This document shows, one piece after another, positions 15,458 through 21,910 of a stretch of 21,910 nt of DNA (position 1 is the stretch's first letter; every line of letters starts with the position of its first letter). Under the pieces are notes generated by a model. The model saw only the letters and a list, made by a program, of their open reading frames with translations, was not told the DNA's origin and searched no databases. Origin of the DNA: Candidatus Krumholzibacteriia bacterium. Its GTDB lineage: Bacteria > Krumholzibacteriota > Krumholzibacteriia > G020349025. Position numbers and translations under genes: made by a program. The stretch is from positions 1 through 21,910 of the forward strand of contig DASRJW010000096.1 of assembly GCA_035649275.1 (NCBI GenBank), written 5' to 3'.

Positions 15458-18400
15458 ATGGGGCCGCGAATCTCCATCGTCGCCTTCTTCCTCTGGATCA
15501 TTCTCCTCTACTCCGGCAACAGCCTCGCCCGGCCCACGGGTCCCGTCCCTGAGCTCGTCGCCGAAGAGCCGGAAACTGGTCTCGTCGGCGACGTGGACAG
15601 CACCTTCGGAGCACCGCAGAAGACCCTCGCCGACACTATCTGGATCGCCGACTGGAGCTTTGACACGGGAGGATTCTGCGACGACACGGGCTGGATGCAT
15701 GTGGACAACCGCATCCTGAACGACGGCTCCATTCACTGGCACATGGAAAGCAGTTTCGACGGCACCGGCGGAATCGAAGGCATGGCGGCCGCAGTGGGAC
15801 ACCACGACAACGCTTGCTGCGTCGAGCCAGACGGTTATGCCAACGACTGGTACCAGGCGATCCGTATCCCCTATACGACGAGTGGCCAGCTCTCCTTCGA
15901 CTATCTCGTCGATACAGAAGAAGAATACGACTTCCTGCAGGTAGAAACGGATTCGTTATGCGCCTCTTTCGCACGTGTCGACTATGATGTCTCGCCAAAC
16001 ACCGGCGCATCCTCGTTCCGCAGCATCCGATTCACCGCCGATGGAACAGTCCTGAATGGCTCTGTCACCAATCTGGCGCTCCCGGCGTACCCCGGAGGAG
16101 GCACGCACTGCGTCTACATCGCCTTCTTCTCGGATGTCGGCGCGTCGCCTTGCGACGGCCTGCAAGGAGTCACGATCGGCGAAGGTGCCGTCATCGATGA
16201 CATCGTGATCGTCGACGCCTCCGGGACCCGCACCGAGGACTTCGAGGACGGCGACCTGGACATCGGCGCCTTCATGAACATCCAGGACAGCCTGCCCTTC
16301 GGAACCTGGGCACGACTGTATCCGGACATCAGCGACAACGACTTCTGCACGGAGAACAAGACCTGTGCCTGGCTCTGGTCCGACCACACGACACCAACTC
16401 TCTACAACGACATCAGCATGGCATTCGGCCCTAGAGGGTATGTGATCCGGAACTGGCTCGACGACATCATCGTCAGCCCCTGGGTGAATCTCACGAGCAC
16501 GCGGGCGGCCACCAACACGGTGCTCCAGTTCCGCCGCTTCCCCGGAAACTGGTTCAGTAATAGCCGGATCGTGCAAAGTTGGGCCGTCCGCTCCAGGTCT
16601 CCCTCCCAGGAGCCGCAGTGTCCGTCGCTGTGGGAGCCCCGCTTCCGATGGAATTCCCTCTCGGCCTTCCACTGGCGGACGCTGACCTTCGACATGACCC
16701 CGTATTTCGATCCCGATGCTGAGGAGATCCAGATCCGCTACCGAACCTCTGACTGGCAGCTCATCGTCGGCGCCTTCCTGTTGCACGCTTTCCCCGGACC
16801 GGGACCTTATGTGGACAGAACGCGCATCGGACGCATCGCCCTCCCGGGGCCGATGATCAGTGAGGGCACCGACGCCAGGTCACAGGCGCAGGACTGTTTC
16901 CCCACCGAGGTGCATCCGGAGATCCCGCTCGCCGCCGGCGAACACCATCGGCCGTCCACGGACCGCTTTGGGACCTGTGCCTTCTCCCAAGGCGCGGATC
17001 TGGCACACCGGACGCCTCACCTGGTCACGGGAGACTCGGTGCACGTATCCGCCCACGACCTCCGCGGACTCGGTGTCATCGCGATCGAGATGCATGCGGC
17101 CATTGTCCGTGGCCCGCATGCTGGCAAAGCGCCGGCACCTTGGACCGCAGGGTCCAACGGTTTCTTCGTTGTCGCCGCGGACAGCTCACGCGATTCCAAC
17201 GGTGCGTGGGTACAGGACCAGTACTTCGTCGATCTCGACGACACCTACTTCCGCGGTGGCGACACGATGCTCTACTTCTGGCTGGCCCGGGATTCCCAAG
17301 GGGGCGTCAACTCGGATCCCCAGGGGTTGAGCGCAGTCCCTGCCTCAGTGGAGCAGGCGGAAGCCGCTACGAGTGGTCTGTTCGAGGTCAGCTTCCTGCC
17401 GACGATCGATTGGGATCCGGGCTACCGAGCCCGGATCGCCGCCGATGCCCACGGCGATCTCGAGCCGACGACCTCGGAACTGGCGAACTCGTCGCAGGGC
17501 GACTGCATCCTCTACGTCAACCATGTCAACGCTCGCCGGCGAAGTGGCAGCATCAATCGCACCGCCTTCATGTATTCCTTGGACCGCCTCGGTTACCGAG
17601 ACCATTACGACGTCTATGACCACACCGGAATGGGGAACACGAACAACCATCTCGGAGGCCGCGCCACGGTGCTGCAGACCCAGGGCTACAACCTCATCGT
17701 CTACGACGCCGGGAACAGAGCGCCCGGCACGCCGATCATGCCCGATGGCATCGACCTCGATTCGCAGAAGGTGGATCAGGCCGGCTGGTTCCGCGCCTGG
17801 CTGGCACAGTCACCCGCATCGGAAGCTGGTTTTGCGACGCTCTGGATCCTCGGGAGCAACCCCCTGAAGGAGCATCCAACGAACGCCCTGTATACCACCG
17901 ACATGGGGGCGATGCTGAGCCGGTATGAACCGGCGTCGATTCTGAATCCGGAAGTGGATGGCGTCGCCTCGTTCACCTTCGACCACGGGCCGGATGCCAC
18001 GACCGTGGACTTCGCGGCGGATCTCTGGGTCGCGCAGGGTGGGTGTCCCGACCCACGCGACTACGATGGGGTCGGCCCGGTGGCCGGCGCTGTGGTCACA
18101 CACGCCTACCGCAGCCCGTCCACTGGTGCTCTCGGCAGCGCGGCGTTGGTCATGCGGCGGAACGACACCGCTGGTTGGAACACCATTTTTCAGTCCCATC
18201 CCTGGTTCGACGTCAGGGATCCGAACGGCTCTGCACCTCAGCCCCAGCCGCCGGAAATGCAGCTCATGGCTCGGATCCTAGCCGGGGTGCTACCACTTGC
18301 TTGCTTGGCGAGTCCCTTGCCTGTCGACAACGGCGACACCGCCAGTCTCGCCATTCCATCGGCGACGGTGTTGTACGCAAACGTGCCGAACCCGTTCAAT

Positions 18401-18640
18401 CCGTCGACCGAGATCCGCTACGATCTGGCCCGGAGCGGCCGGGTGAAGCTCCGGATCTACGACGTCGCAGGAGCACTAGTGCGAACTCTTCTGGACGCGG
18501 ACATGGAGTCGGGCTTCGGGAAGCGGCTCCTCTGGAACGGCCTCGACGCGGCAGGCCGGCGCGTCCCGAGCGGCCTCTACTTCGCCCGCCTCGACGCCCC
18601 GGCCCGCACCGAGACGCGAAAAATGCTCCTCCTAAGGTAG
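15458..18640 (+). CDS. Giant secreted Cys-rich protein with FlgD/T9SS-like sorting tail (paralogue 2)
   Basis: The product is 1060 residues from the ATG at 15458, preceded by GGGGGAGAA; the open frame reaches back to 15383 but the signal peptide begins at MGPRISIVAFFLWIILL. Domain order and length follow paralogue 1: 'LADTIWIADWSFD' near residue 57, the Cys-rich half with NACCVEPDGY, HCVYIAFFSD, 'DFCTENKTCAWLW' and GTCAFSQGAD, 'DLDDTYFRGGD', the Rossmann/GATase-like unit from C683 (CILYVNHVN, 'YDVYDHTGMGNTNNHLGGRA', 'YNLIVYDAGN', 'ATLWILGSN'), and the sorting tail at 975-1060. Most cysteines are shared with paralogue 1, suggesting disulfides outside the cytoplasm. Divergence through the body is moderate, so the duplication is not recent, yet the 3' end is nearly identical. 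Third-position A/T looks somewhat more frequent than in paralogue 1 by eye. Function unknown; surface display is inferred from the tail. Confidence 0.85.
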   Translation: MGPRISIVAFFLWIILLYSGNSLARPTGPVPELVAEEPETGLVGDVDSTFGAPQKTLADTIWIADWSFDTGGFCDDTGWMHVDNRILNDGSIHWHMESSFDGTGGIEGMAAAVGHHDNACCVEPDGYANDWYQAIRIPYTTSGQLSFDYLVDTEEEYDFLQVETDSLCASFARVDYDVSPNTGASSFRSIRFTADGTVLNGSVTNLALPAYPGGGTHCVYIAFFSDVGASPCDGLQGVTIGEGAVIDDIVIVDASGTRTEDFEDGDLDIGAFMNIQDSLPFGTWARLYPDISDNDFCTENKTCAWLWSDHTTPTLYNDISMAFGPRGYVIRNWLDDIIVSPWVNLTSTRAATNTVLQFRRFPGNWFSNSRIVQSWAVRSRSPSQEPQCPSLWEPRFRWNSLSAFHWRTLTFDMTPYFDPDAEEIQIRYRTSDWQLIVGAFLLHAFPGPGPYVDRTRIGRIALPGPMISEGTDARSQAQDCFPTEVHPEIPLAAGEHHRPSTDRFGTCAFSQGADLAHRTPHLVTGDSVHVSAHDLRGLGVIAIEMHAAIVRGPHAGKAPAPWTAGSNGFFVVAADSSRDSNGAWVQDQYFVDLDDTYFRGGDTMLYFWLARDSQGGVNSDPQGLSAVPASVEQAEAATSGLFEVSFLPTIDWDPGYRARIAADAHGDLEPTTSELANSSQGDCILYVNHVNARRRSGSINRTAFMYSLDRLGYRDHYDVYDHTGMGNTNNHLGGRATVLQTQGYNLIVYDAGNRAPGTPIMPDGIDLDSQKVDQAGWFRAWLAQSPASEAGFATLWILGSNPLKEHPTNALYTTDMGAMLSRYEPASILNPEVDGVASFTFDHGPDATTVDFAADLWVAQGGCPDPRDYDGVGPVAGAVVTHAYRSPSTGALGSAALVMRRNDTAGWNTIFQSHPWFDVRDPNGSAPQPQPPEMQLMARILAGVLPLACLASPLPVDNGDTASLAIPSATVLYANVPNPFNPSTEIRYDLARSGRVKLRIYDVAGALVRTLLDADMESGFGKRLLWNGLDAAGRRVPSGLYFARLDAPARTETRKMLLLR
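18500..18618 (+). repeat. Near-identical 119-bp tract, copy 2 (in sorting tail)
   Basis: This is the partner of 15129-15247, offset by 3371 bp, same strand, with two mismatches. It encodes residues from about 1015 to 1054 of paralogue 2. As a direct repeat it could also support recombination that deletes or fuses the two genes. Confidence 0.9.
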
Positions 18641-18770
18641 GGACAGTCGTGGGCAGGGATTCGCCCTCCCGCTTTCGTCTGTCGCCGGTGGTGTGGCCCT
18701 TAGGGGTCACCCCCGCCGGCCCCGGATGAGGCTCCAGTACGGACCCTCTGGTTATTCCGTCCTCGAACGC

Positions 18771-18917
18771 CGCCGGCGGAAAACGTCGAGAGGTCTGGCA
18801 CGCACGGTCCGCGATCCGCCGATGGAGAACAGTGAGAGGTCGGGCGCCCCGATCCGGCAGCCGTCGCCGGCGGAAAACGTCGAGAGGGTTCGCGAACCGC
18901 CGATGGAGAACAGTGAG
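18771..18917. repeat. Composite direct repeat, two copies of A-spacer-B
   Basis: Element A is 23 bp and identical at 18771-18793 and 18865-18887 (it contains GGCGGAAAACGTCGAGAGG). Element B is 21 bp and identical at 18816-18836 and 18897-18917 (it contains CCGATGGAGAACAGTGAG). The A-B spacers are 22 and 9 bp, so the second unit lacks 13 bp. This looks like a duplicated intergenic element. Confidence 0.85.
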
Positions 18918-18948
18918 CGCTCGGTTCAGGCTCTGCGGCCGGAGGTTC

Positions 18949-18998
18949 GTGCACCCAAAGGGTGCACTGCCCCGTGATCGTGCACTCGTTTTGTGCAC
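18949..18998. promoter_or_regulatory. Array of four GTGCAC palindromes (operator-like)
   Basis: GTGCAC occurs at 18949, 18962, 18980 and 18993. They form two identical arrangements GTGCAC-N7-GTGCAC separated by 12 bp, so the two pairs repeat every 31 bp, close to three helical turns. The first pair also sits within the perfect inverted repeat GTGCACCC-AAA-GGGTGCAC. This looks like a binding array for a dimeric regulator; it is about 370-420 bp before the transporter ATG. Confidence 0.45.
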
Positions 18999-19045
18999 CC
19001 GGCCCCCCAGGAACGACACCACGGCCTGCATTCGCCATTTCTACA

Positions 19046-19117
19046 GGAAGACTCGTGATAGGAAGATTCGTGCCGGGCAGAAGGGATTCGTGCCGGATAG
19101 AAGGATTCGTACCGGAC
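19046..19117. repeat. Degenerate 15-20-bp tandem repeats
   Basis: Four units vary around AGAAGGATTCGTGCCGGA: GGAAGACTCGTGATA, GGAAGATTCGTGCCGGGC, AGAAGGGATTCGTGCCGGAT, AGAAGGATTCGTACCGGAC. Unit length varies from 15 to 20 bp and there are no spacers, so this is not a CRISPR array. Confidence 0.6.
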
Positions 19118-19333
19118 AAGAAGCTTCTTGCCTGAAAGAGGGCTCGCGTCGTTGGAAGATTGCGGGGCTGCCCGTGCCGGCGACCGAGAAGGTGTGAACG
19201 CTGTTGACGAACTGTGTCGCCGGCGTGGTCAGCGCGGTAGACAGCGGTCATCGAACCTGCGGCGCCAGGCTGGCCGAGCCTGGCTGCACTCCGTGGGGGC
19301 GGCTACTTTCCCCGCGGCGGGTGTGTTCACGAC

Positions 19334-19362
19334 TTGACTCCTCACCGTCACGTCCCGACAAT
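19334..19362 (+). promoter_or_regulatory. Sigma70-like promoter of the transporter gene
   Basis: TTGACT (19334-19339, 5 of 6 to consensus) is separated by exactly 17 bp from GACAAT (19357-19362, 4 of 6). The -10 ends only 8 bp before the ATG at 19371, so transcription would begin almost at the start codon. This fits the lack of a ribosome binding site upstream of that ATG. Confidence 0.5.
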
Positions 19363-19370
19363 GCCGCGCC

Positions 19371-20762
19371 ATGGACTTCCTCGGGCGCATCGCACTCGCC
19401 TTGACGCGCTGGAGCGAGCGCTGGGTTCCGTCCTCCTTCGTCATCGCGATCCTGCTCACCTTCCTCGTCTTCGTTCTCGCCATCGCCCTCACCTCGGCGA
19501 CCGCGCTGCAGTGCGTGACCTTCTGGGGCGATGGCTTCTGGGAGCTCCTCTCCTTCGCCATGCAGATGACCCTGATCATGGTGTCGGGGTACGTGGTGGC
19601 GGCGTCCCCGCCCGTCGATCGTGCCCTCACGCGCCTCGCCCGACTGCCACGCGGCCCACGCTCCTGCGTCATGCTCATGGCGTTCCTCTCCATGGCACTC
19701 GGGATGCTGCACTGGGGGCTCTCCATCGTGGTCTCCGCGCTCATGGTGCGCCGCTTCGCCCGCCACGAGCCGCGCGTCGACTACCGGCTCCTGGTCACCG
19801 CCGGCTACCTCGGCATGGGCCTCACCTGGCACGCCGGGCTCTCCGCCTCCGCGCCGCTCCTCGTCGCCACGCCGGGCCATTTCCTGGAGAGACAGATGGG
19901 CATCGTCCCTCTCGGCCAGACCATCTTCTCGCCCTTCAACTTGATTCTCGCCTTCATCGTCCTCGGAGTGTTCACCCTCCTGATCCCTCTCCTTCACCCG
20001 CGTCCCGGACGAGCGCTCACCGTCGACCCAGCGCTCCTCGTGGAGGAGACGCCACGAGACGGAGACGCCTTCACCGGCCACATCTCCACGAGCGCGTCTG
20101 GGCCCACCGCCGCCAGTGCGTCCGGGCCCGCGCCCACCGGCTTCGCCACCTGGATCGACCACTGGCCCGCCCTCGGCTGGCTCGTGGGCGCGACCGGGTT
20201 CGTGTGGCTCGTCCAGTACTTCCATGGCCACGGATGGACGGCAGTGACGCTCAACGTGGTGAACTTCACTTATCTTATGCTCGGGGTGGCATTGCACGGG
20301 CGCGCCTCGCGCCTCGTCGCGAGCGCCGAGGAGGGGATGAAGCTCGCCGGCGGCGTGGTGCTCCAGTTCCCCTTCTATGCCGGCATCTACGGCATCATCC
20401 GAGGCAGCGGCCTTACCGAGGTCATCGGGCGGGCTTTCGCCGAGGCCGCCACGGCGCGTACCTATCCGCTCTTCGTCTATTGGTATTCGGGTCTGGTGAA
20501 CTACTTCGTGCCGAGCGGCGGCAGCAAGTGGGCGATCGAGGCGCCTTACATTCTCGCCGCGGGCGACCTGCTCCAGGTGGCCAAGCCCAAGATCGTCCTC
20601 GCCTACGCCTGGGGCGACATGCTGACCGACGTCATCCAGCCGTTCTGGGCTCTCCCGCTCCTCAAGGCGGCCCGCCTCGATTTCCGGCACATCCTCGGCT
20701 ACGCGATGCTCGTCTTCATCCTCTACGCGCTGCTCGTCTCCCTGGCCTTCTGGCTCGCTTGA
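19371..20762 (+). CDS. atoE: Short-chain fatty acid transporter, AtoE family
   Basis: The product is 463 residues. It starts 'MDFLGRIALALTRWSERWVPSSFVIAILLTF', the usual opening of the SCFA_trans/AtoE family, and has about ten to twelve membrane helices. The hallmark 'NYFVPSGGSKWAIEAPYIL' lies at about residues 381-399, and 'GLTWHAGLSASAPLLVATPGHFLE' and 'FPFYAGIYGIIRGSGLTEVI' are also family-typical. AtoE proteins are cytoplasmic-membrane carriers for short-chain fatty acids such as butyrate and acetoacetate. The cytoplasmic loop at about 220-260 contains a low-complexity 'SASGPTAASASGPAPTG' insert. No ato catabolic genes (CoA transferase, thiolase) lie nearby, so it is an isolated transporter here. 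There is no clear ribosome binding site, but a promoter sits right before the ATG. Confidence 0.9.
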   Translation: MDFLGRIALALTRWSERWVPSSFVIAILLTFLVFVLAIALTSATALQCVTFWGDGFWELLSFAMQMTLIMVSGYVVAASPPVDRALTRLARLPRGPRSCVMLMAFLSMALGMLHWGLSIVVSALMVRRFARHEPRVDYRLLVTAGYLGMGLTWHAGLSASAPLLVATPGHFLERQMGIVPLGQTIFSPFNLILAFIVLGVFTLLIPLLHPRPGRALTVDPALLVEETPRDGDAFTGHISTSASGPTAASASGPAPTGFATWIDHWPALGWLVGATGFVWLVQYFHGHGWTAVTLNVVNFTYLMLGVALHGRASRLVASAEEGMKLAGGVVLQFPFYAGIYGIIRGSGLTEVIGRAFAEAATARTYPLFVYWYSGLVNYFVPSGGSKWAIEAPYILAAGDLLQVAKPKIVLAYAWGDMLTDVIQPFWALPLLKAARLDFRHILGYAMLVFILYALLVSLAFWLA

Positions 20763-20833
20763 GCCTGCACCTTCTCCGCTACGAGCAATTTCTCGAGCGC
20801 CCCGCTCCGTCGGCATCGAGGGAAGCGGCAGAG
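20763..20833. other. Short convergent intergenic region
   Basis: 71 bp separate the convergent stop codons. GAGCG-CCC-CGCTC (20795-20807) could form a small hairpin, but neither strand shows a T run after it, so I do not call a terminator. Confidence 0.3.
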
Positions 20834-21826
20834 TCATTTCCTCACGATGACGCTGCCGGAGGCGGTTTTCAGCCAGACTTCGGGGCCGCCGGTGCCGCGC
20901 TGCACCACCTTCTCTTCGTAAACGTGGTGGTCCTCGTAGGTGCGCTCCGAGGTGAACTTGAACGGGCAGACGATGTCGCCGCGATCCTCGCGCTTGACCA
21001 ATGTGAGGGTGAAGTTCGCGCCGTAGTCCGCCACCTTGAGGCTGACGTCGCCGGACGCCGATGAGGCGGAGAGCTCCTCGGCGGGAAGCTTGTCGAGCCG
21101 CACGCGGACGTCACCGGAGGCGGAGCTGAATTCGCCCCTGCCCTCGATCTGGCAGTTCTCGACCACGACATCACCGCTCGCCGTGCTCAATTCCATCTCG
21201 CCCTTGCAGCCGACGACCTCGATGCTGCCCGACGCAGTGGAGATGTCGCAGCCTTCACCGAGGTCCACGTCGGTAAACTCGAAGTCCCCGCTGGCTGTGG
21301 TGAGGTCGCAGTTGCTGCCCAGGGTCACGCGCTTGAAGGTGAAATCTCCGCTCGCCGTGCTCAGGTCCGAGCTGTTTCCCAGCTGCACGTCGGTGCAAAT
21401 GATGTCTCCACTCGCGGTGTCGAGGTCGATGCGAGCGGCGATGCCTTCGACATCGAGGTCGCCCGAAGCGGTGTCCATAGCCAAGCGCAGGTCGGCTGCC
21501 CCCTTCGGCACGAGGACGGTCCACTCCACGCTGCCGGAGGAGCTCCCGCCATGCCAGCGCTCGTCGATCCGGAGGCTGGTGCCGCTCTGCTCGACCCGCG
21601 GCTCGAAGGCATCCGAAGGGACCACGTGCGCCACCAGCTTGACCTCGACCTGCTTCCCCGTGGCTGGACGCACGACCACGTCCCCGGACACGCCCTTTAT
21701 CTCGATCCGCTCTACGCCGGTGAAGGACCATTCCTCAGGACTCGCCCACGCCGGGCCCCCACCTCTGGCCACCAGCAAGAGGCCCAGAACGCCGGCGCAC
21801 GCTCCCACTCTGTGCTTGTAACTCAT
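20834..21826 (-). CDS. Exported DUF4097-type beta-strand repeat protein
   Basis: The product is 330 residues. GGAGG lies about 6 nt before the ATG, and residues 1-29 (MSYKHRVGACAGVLGLLLVA...AWA) form a signal peptide. Residues 37-115 have the usual DUF4097 opening ('VERIEIKGVSGDVVVRP', 'GTSLRIDE', 'VEWTVLVPKGADLRLAMDTASGD' with one residue omitted). Nine T/S-ASG motifs then mark the rungs of a beta-solenoid, at residues 120, 138, 158, 178, 198, 216, 236, 257 and 322; the central ones are exactly 20 apart. Cysteines at 144, 173, 193, 207 and 225 sit within these rungs. The role of DUF4097 proteins is not established; they are often near envelope-stress or anti-sigma genes. It is convergent with the transporter gene. 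Confidence 0.88.
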   Translation of the reverse strand: MSYKHRVGACAGVLGLLLVARGGGPAWASPEEWSFTGVERIEIKGVSGDVVVRPATGKQVEVKLVAHVVPSDAFEPRVEQSGTSLRIDERWHGGSSSGSVEWTVLVPKGAADLRLAMDTASGDLDVEGIAARIDLDTASGDIICTDVQLGNSSDLSTASGDFTFKRVTLGSNCDLTTASGDFEFTDVDLGEGCDISTASGSIEVVGCKGEMELSTASGDVVVENCQIEGRGEFSSASGDVRVRLDKLPAEELSASSASGDVSLKVADYGANFTLTLVKREDRGDIVCPFKFTSERTYEDHHVYEEKVVQRGTGGPEVWLKTASGSVIVRK

Positions 21827-21910
21827 TGGATGGCCTCCGTTTGCACATTCCGGACGAGCCCGAAGTCACGGGCGACGGACCCCACGATCTACGGTCCCTT
21901 GGACGAGCAC
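21827..21910. other. Upstream region of the DUF4097 gene
   Basis: 84 bp without a gene. It carries the ribosome binding site of the minus-strand DUF4097 gene. No clear promoter was found before the window ends. Confidence 0.3.

Larger units (their letters stand above)
18641..19370. other. 730-bp non-coding region rich in short repeats
   Basis: No frame here has a ribosome binding site, plausible composition or recognisable motif, so I call no gene. From left to right it holds the composite A/B repeats (18771-18917), the GTGCAC array (18949-18998), degenerate 18-20-bp repeats (19046-19117), an 8-bp perfect hairpin GCCAGGCT/AGCCTGGC (19264-19284) and the promoter for the transporter gene. Nothing suggests a tRNA or a decayed transposase. 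Confidence 0.6.

Noticed and set aside
19046-19117. CRISPR array
   Set aside because: Units are short, degenerate and adjoin without spacers, and there are no cas genes.
19248-20837. A 529-codon minus-strand frame opposite the AtoE-family gene
   Set aside because: Its product is charged Gly/Glu/Arg-rich low complexity, while the + strand frame is a full-length family member.

Overview
The window is GC-rich, densely coding bacterial DNA with no RNA genes, insertion sequences or CRISPR array that I can recognise. Two very large secreted proteins end in an 'NVPNPFNP...W.G.D..GRRV.SGLYF' tail. This FlgD-like/T9SS-like sorting tail is typical of FCB-group lineages. With the GC richness and gene mix (RskA-type anti-sigma factor, M16 peptidase, DUF4097 protein, AtoE), a candidate phylum such as Eisenbacteria or Krumholzibacteria is my best guess. 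That placement is inference; no marker gene is present.

Left part (1-3440, + strand): the 3' end of an RskA-like anti-sigma factor overlaps by 4 bp a reading frame joining a zinc-ribbon SAM methyltransferase to a PqqB-like metallo-beta-lactamase-fold domain. A small, probably exported, unknown protein follows. A perfect hairpin closes this block against the convergent M16 zinc peptidase gene (3514-6297, - strand), and five 13-bp tandem repeats sit directly beyond the peptidase stop codon.

Middle (6523-11810, + strand): rarA (replication-associated AAA+ ATPase), a secreted protein made of about four repeats of a module I do not recognise, and a polytopic GT-C-like membrane protein with a helical, TPR-like tail.

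Right-middle (12090-18640, + strand): two tandem paralogues of about 1060 residues each, with signal peptide, Cys-rich jelly-roll-like N-terminal half, Rossmann/GATase-like segment and sorting tail. The last ~120 bp of the two genes are almost identical at DNA level although the flanking DNA is only about 79% identical, which looks like gene conversion. The first paralogue has a leader in which a 10-nt stretch is perfectly complementary to its ribosome binding site.

Right end: a 730-bp non-coding stretch (18641-19370) holds three kinds of short repeats, including a paired GTGCAC array, and a sigma70-like promoter so close to the next ATG that the AtoE-family short-chain fatty acid transporter mRNA may be nearly leaderless. 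A convergent DUF4097 envelope protein (20834-21826, - strand) ends the window.

The genes do not form one pathway. The common theme is the cell envelope: anti-sigma control, exported hydrolase and peptidase, surface-sorted giant proteins, membrane glycosyltransferase-like protein and transporter. The most novel material is the paralogue pair with its leader and homogenised tail, the TDDSH-repeat protein, the methyltransferase/MBL fusion and the repeat-rich intergenic region.
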